From positions 1-64,000 of the forward strand of contig NZ_FOZK01000003.1 in NCBI RefSeq assembly GCF_900114435.1: DNA of 64,000 bases. The letters are read 5' to 3'. Below the pieces are notes generated by a model. That model had not been told where the DNA came from. It worked only from the letters and a program-made list of their open reading frames with translations, and ran no database searches. The translations under genes and the position numbers were made by a program. Below, piece by piece: positions 8,580-16,512 of this stretch. The DNA comes from Halomicrobium zhouii (GTDB lineage Archaea > Halobacteriota > Halobacteria > Halobacteriales > Haloarculaceae). Within the stretch, counting starts at the first letter, position 1. Every line of letters starts with the position of its first letter.

Positions 8580-9278
8580 ATGGAGTTCGACGAGTGGGAA
8601 CCCGTCTACGAGGCCGTCCTCGCTGACTTCGGCTACGACCGGACGGGCGACGAGCGGGCTCGCGACGTCCTCGCAGAGCTACTGCCGCCGGATTTCGAGG
8701 CAGCCCTCCCGACGTTCGGTAGTGACTCCGAGACGGTCGCAGTCGCTGGGGCCGGGCCGTCGCTCGAAGCCGACCTCGCACTCGTCGACGGTGCCGACGC
8801 GGTGTTCGCCGCCTCGACGGCCGCGGACCGCCTGCTCGACCGTGGAATCGCCGTCGACTGCGTCGTCACCGACCTGGACAAACATCCGGAGACTATCGAA
8901 GCGGTGACCAACGGCGGGACGCCAGCAGCTGTCCACGCCCACGGTGACAACGTCGATCTGATCCGCGAGCACGTCCCCGAGTGCGACGCCGACCGATTGA
9001 TACCGACCACCCAGGCGGCGCCCGTCGGCCCCGTCCGGAACTTCGGCGGGTTCACCGACGGCGACCGCGCGGCGTTCCTGGCAGACCACATCGGCGCTGA
9101 CTCGCTCGTCTTTCCCGGGTGGGACTTCGACGACCCGAGCGTCGATTCGGAGAAAGCGCGGAAACTACGCTGGGCCGAACGACTGCTCTACTGGCTCGAA
9201 CACCGTCGTGGAGAGCAATTTGCCGTCCTCGACGGCCGTCGGTCTGACGTCGACGTGACCGGGCTCCCGATCGAGTGA
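8580..9278 (+). CDS. mptE: 6-hydroxymethyl-7,8-dihydropterin pyrophosphokinase, MptE type (DUF115)
   Basis: 232 aa from the ATG at 8580 (MEFDEWEPVYEAVL). It transfers pyrophosphate from ATP to 6-hydroxymethyl-dihydropterin, replacing bacterial FolK. DUF115 features are visible: VAVAGAGPSLEADL (residues about 60-73), VVTDLDKHPETI (about 98-109), VHAHGDN (about 120-126) and the conserved GFTDGDRAAFLADHIGA (about 158-174). A Haloferax MptE homologue has been assigned this activity experimentally, which is family knowledge. It follows folP, the next pathway step, but has its own leaderless promoter. Confidence 0.9.
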   Translation: MEFDEWEPVYEAVLADFGYDRTGDERARDVLAELLPPDFEAALPTFGSDSETVAVAGAGPSLEADLALVDGADAVFAASTAADRLLDRGIAVDCVVTDLDKHPETIEAVTNGGTPAAVHAHGDNVDLIREHVPECDADRLIPTTQAAPVGPVRNFGGFTDGDRAAFLADHIGADSLVFPGWDFDDPSVDSEKARKLRWAERLLYWLEHRRGEQFAVLDGRRSDVDVTGLPIE

Positions 9279-9314
9279 ACGGACGAGAGGGGCGCGGCCG
9301 TTCGAACACGGTGA

Positions 9315-9437
9315 CTACCAGAGGAGTCCCTGGTCCCGGACGTGGTGTTCGAGCGAGTCGTCGTCCTCGAACTCCCGGCCGCAGACCTTGCACCGAACCG
9401 GCCCGACCGCGTTCCCGTCGTCCGCCGGATCTGTCAT
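9315..9437 (-). CDS. 40-residue C2H2-like zinc-finger microprotein
   Basis: An ORF of only 40 codons, MTDPADDGNA...CKVCGREFEDDD...LEHHVRDQGLLW. It contains CxxC (residues 16 and 19), the FEDDDSLEHH spacing of a C2H2 finger with His31/His32, and an aromatic end. The usual second His three to five residues later is replaced by Gln or Asp, so metal binding may use H31/H32 or be weakened. Such 35-60 aa one-finger proteins are common in haloarchaea. It lies 44 nt downstream of the F420 oxidoreductase gene on the same strand and could share its mRNA. Coding is supported by the motif rather than by length. Confidence 0.7.
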   Translation of the reverse strand: MTDPADDGNAVGPVRCKVCGREFEDDDSLEHHVRDQGLLW

Positions 9438-9481
9438 GCGATAGCGTACGCGTCAGAACGACAAGAAGATTCGCCGGTCAG

Positions 9482-10486
9482 TCACTGGGGCGCGAGTTCG
9501 GCCATCGTCGCGTCGACGTCGTCGGGCTCGGCGGCCCGCGGGAACGATACGGAGAGTGCATCGACGCCGTCGATTTCCGCAAATCGCTCGATCCGGTCAC
9601 GACACGCCTCGGGCGTCCCGGCGACGGCGAGTTCGTCGAGCAGGTCGTCGTCGATGGCGGCCGTCGCGGCGTCGTGGTCGCCGTTGGCCCACCGTTCGGC
9701 GACGGTGTGGGCGGTCTCTTCGTAGCCCTGCCGGGCCAGCGAGTCCCTGTAGAACGTCCCCATCCCGCCGACGTAGAAGGCGACGTGCTGTCTGACGAGG
9801 TCGCGGGCTCGCTCGCCGTCCGGGAGCACACAGCAGGGAACCGAGAGCGTGACGCGCTGTTCGGACCGGTCGCGGTCGCCCAGTTCGGCGCCGCGGTCGA
9901 AGTCCGCCAGCCGGTCCCGCAGGCCGTCGCGGGTGAGCATGAGCGCGTGCCAGCCGTCGGCGAACCGGCCGGCGAGTTCCACCGACTTCGGCCCCAGCCC
10001 GCCGGCGTCGACGCCGGGCCTGGGCTCGGGCGGTTCGTGGCGCAGTCTGAACCCCGAGAGCTGGAAGATATCGCCGTCGTAGTTCAGCTGGTCACCGCGG
10101 AGAACGGTCTTGACTATCTCGACGGCCTCCCGGGTGCGTTTGAGCGGCTGTTCGAAGTCGACGCCGTGCCACCCCTCGACGACGATGGGGCCGGAGGGGC
10201 CGAGGCCGATGCGGAACCGGCCGTCCGACACCTCCTGGAGCGTCGCGGCGGTCTGGCCAAGCAGCGCGGGCGACCGGGAGTAGACGTTCGCGATGGAGAT
10301 GCCGAGACCGATCGATTCTGTGCGTTCGGCGACACTCGTCAACGTGGTCACCGCGTCCCGGCCCCAGGTCTCGGGGAGCCAGGCCCGCTCGTAGCCCAGC
10401 CCCTCGGCGCGGCGGGTCAACTCGACCAGCGTGTCGACGCTGGGCTGTGCGGCAACGGGGAGATAGACGTCGCGTGGAACGGTCAT
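9482..10486 (-). CDS. F420-dependent (LLM-class) oxidoreductase
   Basis: 334 aa. The luciferase-like TIM barrel is seen from ERAWLPETWGRDAVTTLTSVA (residues about 33-53), the GLGISIANVYSRSP strand and the GPSGPIVVEGWHG loop near residue 100. Such enzymes move hydride between coenzyme F420 and an organic substrate. The whole resembles the haloarchaeal NP1902A-type subfamily (TIGR04024), a family recollection. The substrate is unknown. The cofactor link is notable because cofD, which builds F420, is also in this window. The two Cys at about 220 (VPCCVLP) are uncommon. FMN-dependent chemistry cannot be excluded by sequence alone. Confidence 0.82.
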   Translation of the reverse strand: MTVPRDVYLPVAAQPSVDTLVELTRRAEGLGYERAWLPETWGRDAVTTLTSVAERTESIGLGISIANVYSRSPALLGQTAATLQEVSDGRFRIGLGPSGPIVVEGWHGVDFEQPLKRTREAVEIVKTVLRGDQLNYDGDIFQLSGFRLRHEPPEPRPGVDAGGLGPKSVELAGRFADGWHALMLTRDGLRDRLADFDRGAELGDRDRSEQRVTLSVPCCVLPDGERARDLVRQHVAFYVGGMGTFYRDSLARQGYEETAHTVAERWANGDHDAATAAIDDDLLDELAVAGTPEACRDRIERFAEIDGVDALSVSFPRAAEPDDVDATMAELAPQ

Positions 10487-10692
10487 CGTGAGTGGTCCTC
10501 GCCCCTACAAACGAGCCCGGGGTTGTTAGTTTCGTGGGTGGCGCGACCTCGGTCTCCCCGTCTCGAAGCGCACGTCGCTGGGCCGAAAGGCCCGTTCGTG
10601 TAATCGAAAATTACAGTCTCACGGCCCGTCGCGTCCGGTACCGGACAACGGGAACTGACAACTTTTTCCCCTCCCCCCGATTAGCGTCTCCT

Positions 10693-11709
10693 GTGTCGTC
10701 GCCAGTAGCGGATCTGGAGGCCGTGCTCGCGGAGTCAGGCCCCGATTACACGGACTTCACGTTCGAGCGGCCGACCGGTGGCCACCAGAGTGACGTCTTC
10801 ATGGTGACGCTCGAGTACGCCGGCGAGGAGTACGAGGTCGTCGTGAAGTTCGAACCCCCGGAGATGGCTTCCTTCGCCGTCGAGCCGAAGATTCACGACT
10901 TCGTCGCCGAGCGCAGCGACGTCCCCGTCCCGGAGATCCTCGTCTTCGAGCAAGAGCCCGTCAACGACGTGCCGCCCTACTTCATCACCACCCGACTGGA
11001 GGGTCAGAACCTCGCGGAGGGGTTCGGCGACCTCTCGATGGACGTCCGCCAGCGGGCCGTCGCCCAGGTGGGGCGGATGCTCGGTGACCTCCACTCCGAG
11101 ATCGCCTTCGAGGCCTTCGGCTGGCTCGACCTCTGGCAGGAACGGATCATCGTCCGCGACCTCACCGGGAGCTGGCGGGAGTACTTCGAACAGCTGATCG
11201 GGGGTCACGTCGACGCGCTGGCCGAGACGCCCTTCGCCGACGTGGCCGAGCGAGCGCGGGAGCGCATCGAACCGGCGCTCGCGCTGGTCCCCGAAGACGG
11301 CGTCCCGCGGCTCGTCCACGACGACTTCCGGCCAGCGAACCTGCTGTTCGATGCCAGTCTCGAGGAACCGATCACGGCCGTGCTCGACTGGCAGGACGTG
11401 CTGGCCGCCCACCCGGAGTACCACCTCGCCCAGACGGAGTTCCTCTTCATCGATTCGGCCTTCCAGGACCCGGCTATCCGCGACCGCCTCCGCGAGACGC
11501 TCCACGACGGCTATCGCGAGGAACGGGCGTTCGCCTTCGACGACGGGTACGAGGAGCGCCGACCACTGTACCAGCTTTCGACGCTACTCTGGCGGATGGG
11601 TGGGTTCGAGGACGCCTTCGCCGACGATTCCGGACTCGCCCGGGCTCGCGCCGAGGCCCAGTACCGCCAGCAGTTCGAGCGGCTCGTCGAGTCGCTCCCC
11701 CGGCCCTGA
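10693..11709 (+). CDS. APH-family phosphotransferase (aminoglycoside/choline kinase fold)
   Basis: 338 aa from a GTG at 10693; residues read upstream of this start look non-coding, and a T-rich stretch (10661-10672) sits about 27 nt before it. The kinase-like fold shows VVVKFEPPE with the ATP-binding Lys (residues about 51-59), PYFITTRLEG (about 95-104), the catalytic Brenner motif LVHDDFRPANLLFD (about 204-217) and the metal-binding VLDWQD (about 229-234). All catalytic residues are present, so it should be active on a small alcohol or sugar substrate that I cannot identify. It converges on the PfkB gene. Confidence 0.82.
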   Translation: MSSPVADLEAVLAESGPDYTDFTFERPTGGHQSDVFMVTLEYAGEEYEVVVKFEPPEMASFAVEPKIHDFVAERSDVPVPEILVFEQEPVNDVPPYFITTRLEGQNLAEGFGDLSMDVRQRAVAQVGRMLGDLHSEIAFEAFGWLDLWQERIIVRDLTGSWREYFEQLIGGHVDALAETPFADVAERARERIEPALALVPEDGVPRLVHDDFRPANLLFDASLEEPITAVLDWQDVLAAHPEYHLAQTEFLFIDSAFQDPAIRDRLRETLHDGYREERAFAFDDGYEERRPLYQLSTLLWRMGGFEDAFADDSGLARARAEAQYRQQFERLVESLPRP

Positions 11710-11720
11710 CCTTCCTCGCT

Positions 11721-12644
11721 CTAGTCCTCCGATCCGGCCGAACCGACCCCACTTGCGGCCGACGGGTCGGTCGAGTCGGTCTGTTCTCCGTCGAGTAGCG
11801 CCTCGACCGCCTCGCGGTCGACCTGCAGACGCGCACCGGTCCGGGCCGCCGCGAGGGCGCCACAGGCGTTCCCGATCGACAGCGCACGTTCGTCGCTTCC
11901 CTCGAACCGGCCGGCGATGAACCCGGCCGCGAAGGCGTCGCCGGCGCCGGTGGTGTCCACGGGGTCGACGGGGTAGCCCGGGTGAGTCACGGTCTTTCCC
12001 CCGGTCCGGAGTTCAGCGCCGCCGGCGCCGCGCTTGACGACGACGGCAGCGACGTCGCCGAGCAGGTCCTCGCTCGCGGCAACGCGCCCCTCGCGCTCGT
12101 TCAGGAACACGACGTCGACGATGGCGAGCGTCTCCTCGTAGGTCCGGTCCCCCAGCCGACGCCCGGGGTCGAAACTGACGGGCGTCCCGACGTCGTTCGC
12201 CAGCCGAGCGAACGCGGCGGCCGTGTCCGGGTCCTGCCCTGTGAGGTGGAGGTGGTCGGCCTCGGCGAGCGAACTATCGGGCAAGTCGCCAGGGCCGAAG
12301 CTCTCGTTGGCGCCGTCGTTCCCGAACACCATCACCTCGCCGTCGTCTGCGACGACGAGGTACTTCACCGACGTGGCGGCGTCGGGCGCTTCCACGAGCG
12401 TCGTGTCGACGCCGACCGCTTCAAGTTCTTCGCGCGCCGACCGGCCGTGCTCGTCGTCGCCGACGCTCCCCAGCAGGTGTGTCGAGACACCGAGGCCGGC
12501 GAGGACGACGGCGACGTTCGACGCGCTGCCGCCACCCGACTGTCGCTGCTCGGAGATAGTCGCTTCGCCGTCGACGGGCGGCAGGTCGTCGACCCGGAGG
12601 GTGACGTCCCAGTTGACGTGGCCCGCGCAGATGACCCGCGGCAT
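11721..12644 (-). CDS. PfkB-family carbohydrate or nucleoside kinase
   Basis: 307 aa. The two PfkB signatures are clear: GGGSASNVAVVLAGLG (residues about 37-52), and PVDTTGAGDAFAAGF (about 233-247) with the catalytic Asp. NDGANESFG (about 107-115) matches the ribokinase-like substrate lid. Family members phosphorylate ribose, fructose, nucleosides or deoxysugars; specificity cannot be read here. The TATA-like GGTAAATAG (12668-12676) lies 27 nt upstream of the ATG. The C-terminal 25 residues are a Ser/Asp-rich tail. It converges on the APH kinase with an 11-nt gap. Confidence 0.85.
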   Translation of the reverse strand: MPRVICAGHVNWDVTLRVDDLPPVDGEATISEQRQSGGGSASNVAVVLAGLGVSTHLLGSVGDDEHGRSAREELEAVGVDTTLVEAPDAATSVKYLVVADDGEVMVFGNDGANESFGPGDLPDSSLAEADHLHLTGQDPDTAAAFARLANDVGTPVSFDPGRRLGDRTYEETLAIVDVVFLNEREGRVAASEDLLGDVAAVVVKRGAGGAELRTGGKTVTHPGYPVDPVDTTGAGDAFAAGFIAGRFEGSDERALSIGNACGALAAARTGARLQVDREAVEALLDGEQTDSTDPSAASGVGSAGSED

Positions 12645-12761
12645 TGTCCAACGGTCGGCCGCCCTCCGGTAAATAGTTCCGGGCGGCGTCGCCTCGATTC
12701 CGCCGTGCAGCGAGCCGACGGCGGAGTGGCTCCGGAAAACGAGTCGTCGGGACTGAGCGAT

Positions 12762-13280
12762 TCAGGCCTGCAGTCCAGTGTCGAGGTGAGGCCCCGCCCG
12801 GTCGACGGTGACGGCGTCGAACTGGTCGAGCCAGTCGGCGTCGTCGCGCTCGAAGGCGTCCAGGCAGTCGCGGACGGTGTAGGCCCGGTCGCGGTCCGAA
12901 CACGGAAAGACGGCCTGTAGTCGCGCGTCCTCGTAGACGGCCAGCGAGACGACGGGGAACACGACGACGTCGTCGACCTGGTCGAGGCCCAGGTACGAAC
13001 GAGTCCGTCGTTCGAACGCCGGCCCCAGCGAGTGACCGTTCCGGTTGGCCCACTCGGCGAACTCGAGATACGTCTCGATCGCTCCGTCCCTGGTGTCCTC
13101 GTTCAACGTCCGGATCCGCTGCCACTCGCCGGCCACCGCGGCCTCGTCGAGGACGCCCTCGGTCTCCAGCGCGCGGACGCGATTCAGCACGTCCTGCTGG
13201 GCGTCGAACGTCCCGTAGGTGTCTCCGCGGAGATAGAGTTCGGCCCGGCTCTGGGTAGCTTGCGCTGGCATGGTTCTCAT
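12762..13280 (-). CDS. Haloarchaeal HTH-domain protein
   Basis: 172 aa. The first 70 residues (AELYLRGDTYGTFDAQQDVLNRVRALETEGVL) match the start of small haloarchaeal proteins annotated with an HTH_63-type domain. The C-terminal half (DDVVVFPVVSLAVYEDARLQAVFPCSD) is a beta-rich domain ending with PHLDTGL. Three ATGs compete (13289, 13280, 13271). The one at 13280 lies 25 nt from a strong TATTAAT box (13302-13309) and would make the mRNA leaderless, so it is preferred. It is possibly a transcriptional regulator; DNA binding is inferred only. Confidence 0.7.
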   Translation of the reverse strand: MRTMPAQATQSRAELYLRGDTYGTFDAQQDVLNRVRALETEGVLDEAAVAGEWQRIRTLNEDTRDGAIETYLEFAEWANRNGHSLGPAFERRTRSYLGLDQVDDVVVFPVVSLAVYEDARLQAVFPCSDRDRAYTVRDCLDAFERDDADWLDQFDAVTVDRAGPHLDTGLQA

Positions 13281-13301
13281 CGGTAGCAAGACGTGACGTA
13301 C

Positions 13302-13309
13302 TATTAATA
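13302..13309 (-). promoter_or_regulatory. TATA box of the HTH gene
   Basis: TATTAATA read on the minus strand, centred about 25 nt before the ATG at 13280; this decides among the three candidate starts. Confidence 0.55.
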
Positions 13310-13378
13310 CTTTCTACCACCGCGAAAACGGCGCGAAGTCCGGCGGTTTCGACCGCCGACCGATCGGCTTCGGGTCGC

Positions 13379-14446
13379 TCAGTCGGCGCTGGCTTCCGGA
13401 CCGGCGACGACGTCGATCTCGCCGGCGTCGAGTTCTTCCTCGACCTCGCGGGCGGCCTGCACCATGTTCGCCATCTTGCCGTAGGCGACCTCCCGGGGGA
13501 GCAGCTTCACGCCACAGTCCGGCGAGACGGTGAGTCGCTCCGGCGGGACGACCTCCAGGCCCTTCTTGATGTTCTCCTTGATCTCCTCGACCGATTCGAC
13601 TTCAGCGACGTGGACGTCCGTGACGCCCATCGCGAAGTCCTTCGTGAACTCGTGGGCCTTGAACACGTCGAGCTGTTCGTAGTCGCCGTTGGCGAGTTCG
13701 AGGTCGAACTCGTGGACGGGGTACTCCAGGATCTCCGGGTAGATGCGGGAGTAATCGCCGTAACAGACGTGGAGTCCCAGGCGGACGTCGTCTGGGACCT
13801 CGTCGGCGATGCGTTCGAGACACTCACCGACGATGGCGTGGTCGTCCGGCGTGGTCGCGAGGGCCGGCTCGTCGATCTGGATGTAGCGCGCGCCGGCCTC
13901 GACGAGCGCTTCTATCTCCTCGTTGACCAGGTCGGCCAGGTCGTAGGCCAGCGCTTCCTCGTCCTCGTAGACCTCGTTGAACGCCCAGTTGGCAAGCGTG
14001 TAGGGGCCCGTGATGGGGACCTTGACGGGCCGGCTCGCGACGGAACTCGTGAACTCGTACTCGCTGACGAGCCACTCCTCGTCGTACTCGACCTCGTCGG
14101 TGACGCTGGGCTTGTCGTAGTAGTTGTGGCCCCACACCTTCACGCGGCCGTTGAACTCGTAGCCGTCGATGCGCTCGGCGAAGTACTCGACCATCTCGTT
14201 GCGGCGCATCTCGCCGTCGACGACGACGTCGAGGCCCGAGCGCTCGTGCTCTTCGGTGATGAGCCGCGAGGCGTCGTCCTTGGCTTCCTCCCACTCGTCA
14301 CTCCCGAAGTCGGCGTCCTCGTCCTCGAACAGCTCGCGGGCGCGGTCGTGCCACTTGGGCTTGGGGTAGGAGCCGACGACGGTCGTCAGCAGGAAGTGGT
14401 CGTTCGGGTGGTCCTCCGGTCGGAATTGCTCTCGTGGTCCAGTCAT
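13379..14446 (-). CDS. metE: Core MetE-like methionine synthase, zinc site intact
   Basis: 355 aa, equal to only the C-terminal catalytic half of bacterial cobalamin-independent MetE. It methylates homocysteine to methionine. The zinc ligands are in place: His226 and Cys228 (HVCYG), Glu250 (FDLELAN) and Cys311 (SPDCGVK); IDEPAL (191-196) is the family motif. The start TTVVGSYPKP segment (20-30) is also typical. Stand-alone core MetE proteins of archaea may take the methyl group from a donor other than methyl-tetrahydropteroyl-triglutamate, so the donor is open. It is second in the operon; its ATG shares one base with the stop of the upstream paralogue. Confidence 0.88.
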   Translation of the reverse strand: MTGPREQFRPEDHPNDHFLLTTVVGSYPKPKWHDRARELFEDEDADFGSDEWEEAKDDASRLITEEHERSGLDVVVDGEMRRNEMVEYFAERIDGYEFNGRVKVWGHNYYDKPSVTDEVEYDEEWLVSEYEFTSSVASRPVKVPITGPYTLANWAFNEVYEDEEALAYDLADLVNEEIEALVEAGARYIQIDEPALATTPDDHAIVGECLERIADEVPDDVRLGLHVCYGDYSRIYPEILEYPVHEFDLELANGDYEQLDVFKAHEFTKDFAMGVTDVHVAEVESVEEIKENIKKGLEVVPPERLTVSPDCGVKLLPREVAYGKMANMVQAAREVEEELDAGEIDVVAGPEASAD

Positions 14447-15441
14447 CAGGCTTGCACCTCCTCGAGTTCCGCGGCGTCTGCGAGGGCAGACAGCTTGGCT
14501 TCGAACTTGTTCACCGGCAGGTAGAACAGCTCCGTGTTCGCCGTCGCGTAGACGGTGTCGTAGTCGCCGGCCGTCTGGTCCGCGAACCAGTCGATGCGCT
14601 CACGGATAGTCTCGGGCGTCTCGACGAGCGTGTTCTGCCCGTCGACGAGGCCGAGCGCGACCGATTCCTTGGTGCCGTACTCCTGGACGTTGTAGACGGT
14701 CTGCTCGTGGTCGGCGATCAGGTCGAAGCCGATGGCGTCGACGTCGGCGTCCATGAGGTGGGCGTACACCTTCTCCTCGATGGCGCCCCAGTAGGTGTGG
14801 GCGACGACGTCGGCGTCGACTGCGTTCGCGACCCGGTCGATGGCCTCGCTGGCCCGCTCGTCTGCGCCGTCGCCGGGCGCGTTCTCGACGAGCGAGGGTT
14901 CGAGCAGGAACAGCGTCTCGACGTCGGGGAACTGCCTGGCCTCGTCGGCCAGGAACTCCGCGACGGCGTCGAGGAACGCGGCCTCGTCGCCGTAGTGCTC
15001 GTCGGTCGCCAGGTCGGCCAGCGAGTACGGGCCCGGGAGGACGGCCTGAAGTCCCGAATCGACGTGTTCCGCGGCGGCGTCGAGTTCGGCAGCGACGTCA
15101 CCGGTCGCTTCGAGGTCGCCGGTGACGACCGGCTCCCTGTAGAAGTTGTTGTTGTCGTAGTAGCGGACGATGCCGCGGGTGTCGACGGAGTCGGCGACGG
15201 CCAGCGGGTGGGCGATCATGTCGTCCCAGCGGAGCTGGCCCTCGACGACGCGGTCGAGGCCGGCGTCGGTCTGTACGTCGAGGACCTCACGGCGAGCGCG
15301 GTCGTACGCGTCCGCTACCTCGGCGGACTCGTCGCCGCTGATGAGGTCGGTCTTCTGGTGTCCTTTCAGGTCGGACAGTTCGTCCTTCGCCCAGTCGGGT
15401 AACGGGAACAGGCCGGGCGTCGTGGAGACTACCTGCGTCAT
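14446..15441 (-). CDS. MetE-like paralogue lacking the zinc ligands
   Basis: 331 aa, first gene of the methionine operon. It aligns with its neighbour by fold motifs: LLEPSL (180-185) in place of IDEPAL, VVAHTYWG (212-219) in place of LHVCYG, and GLVDGQN (264-270) in place of DCGVK. His215 is kept but the Cys, Glu and Cys ligands are lost, and I see no cysteine in the protein at all. It therefore cannot bind the catalytic zinc in the MetE manner. A likely role is as the folate- or methyl-donor-binding partner of the downstream enzyme, echoing the two-domain architecture of full MetE; this is inference. Start supported by the TATA at 15464-15474. Confidence 0.82.
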   Translation of the reverse strand: MTQVVSTTPGLFPLPDWAKDELSDLKGHQKTDLISGDESAEVADAYDRARREVLDVQTDAGLDRVVEGQLRWDDMIAHPLAVADSVDTRGIVRYYDNNNFYREPVVTGDLEATGDVAAELDAAAEHVDSGLQAVLPGPYSLADLATDEHYGDEAAFLDAVAEFLADEARQFPDVETLFLLEPSLVENAPGDGADERASEAIDRVANAVDADVVAHTYWGAIEEKVYAHLMDADVDAIGFDLIADHEQTVYNVQEYGTKESVALGLVDGQNTLVETPETIRERIDWFADQTAGDYDTVYATANTELFYLPVNKFEAKLSALADAAELEEVQA

Positions 15442-15463
15442 TGGATAGCGATACGAAATGACG

Positions 15464-15474
15464 GGCTTTAATAT
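15464..15474 (-). promoter_or_regulatory. TATA box of the methionine synthase operon
   Basis: Reads AAATATTAAAG on the minus strand, centred about 28 nt before the ATG at 15441; strong haloarchaeal TATA with leaderless spacing. Confidence 0.65.
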
Positions 15475-15504
15475 TTGCCATTCGATCTGATGCGCGGCAG
15501 TTAT

Positions 15505-16338
15505 TCACGTCGTTCCGAGCGGCCACCGTAACGGCCGCGATGGGCGCCACGCGACGACGACGACGGCGGTGACGACCAACTGCCCGACGACGAACGCGAG
15601 CGATCCCGGGTCCGTCTCCAGTACGGGGATCAGCCACGTCGTCCAGTTGAACGACGTGTGCACGAGCAGCATCGCGAGGAGGCTCCCGCCGGTCCGGTCG
15701 TAGAGCCAGGTCATCACGACGGTCAGCATGACGATGGACGCGACGAACCCCCAGACCGGTTTCTGGTAGTAGATCGTCATACCGGGGACGTAGAACAGCG
15801 GCAGGTGCCAGCACCCCCAGAGGAGGCCGAGGACGACGCTCCCGCCGACGGCGCCGAACCGGTCGACCAGCGGGTCGAGCGCGTACCCTCGCCACCCCAG
15901 CTCCTCCTGGAGGGGGCCACCGAGGAAGAGGATGTACGCGAAGGCGATCGGGACGGCCAGGGTTTGTCCGGCCCAGGGCGGGGTCGGGAGATCGCCACCC
16001 GAGAATCTGGCGACCAGCGCCGCGACGAGCGCGAGGGCGGGAAATAGTCCGAGGATCGCCAGCCAGAGCCACCGGGGGAAGCCGACGTCGACCGCTCGCC
16101 GACCCAGTTCGACCAGCCCGGAGCGCCCGCGTCGCCAGCCGATCACGACCACGCCGGCTATCGACGGACCGAACGCACCGAGCGCGGGCAGGGTCGGAAA
16201 ACGCCGGAGGTACCCGGTCGCGACCAGCGCCTCGGGTCCCCAGAACGCCCACGACCAGCCGAAGGCGAGCAACAGGAAGACGCCGAACGTCACGCGAGTG
16301 GAGCCGCCTCCGTCGGTCATCAGTCCGTCGGGCATCAC
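15505..16338 (-). CDS. CPBP-family intramembrane metalloprotease (first copy)
   Basis: 277 aa with seven to eight hydrophobic segments. The CPBP (CAAX protease / bacteriocin-processing) motifs are complete: EELGWRGY (residues about 147-154) with the Glu-Glu pair and Arg, WGCWHLPLF (about 176-184) with a metal His, and HTSFNW (about 228-233) with His and Asn. It should sit in the cytoplasmic membrane. Substrate unknown; prokaryotic members have been linked to protein sorting, immunity to secreted peptides or membrane-protein processing. A TATA-like box near 16363-16369 supports the start at 16338. A second CPBP gene occurs at 27862-28764. Confidence 0.85.
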   Translation of the reverse strand: MMPDGLMTDGGGSTRVTFGVFLLLAFGWSWAFWGPEALVATGYLRRFPTLPALGAFGPSIAGVVVIGWRRGRSGLVELGRRAVDVGFPRWLWLAILGLFPALALVAALVARFSGGDLPTPPWAGQTLAVPIAFAYILFLGGPLQEELGWRGYALDPLVDRFGAVGGSVVLGLLWGCWHLPLFYVPGMTIYYQKPVWGFVASIVMLTVVMTWLYDRTGGSLLAMLLVHTSFNWTTWLIPVLETDPGSLAFVVGQLVVTAVVVVAWRPSRPLRWPLGTT

Positions 16339-16404
16339 CCGGAACGTCGCAGGGAACTGTCATCAAATCGCGGGTCGAACGCGGCGCGATGGCTGCCGAC
16401 CCTC

Positions 16405-16512
16405 ATAGTGGTGATTGTAACTATCTTCAGGAGGCAGATACTACCAGCGGTGACCGGAGCTGAACCGGCCGGTTGCGAAGAGACACCGGTAAAGAATTAC
16501 AACCACCACTAT
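16405..16512. repeat. Imperfect 16-bp inverted repeat, arms 76 nt apart
   Basis: ATAGTGGTGATTGTAA (16405-16420) and TTACAACCACCACTAT (16497-16512) are inverted copies with one mismatch. The right arm ends on the first base of the HemK-type gene's stop triplet and the left arm lies in the leader of the CPBP gene. The sequence between them has no ORF. It could be a terminator-like long stem or the ends of a small non-autonomous element; no clear target-site duplication is visible. Confidence 0.65.
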
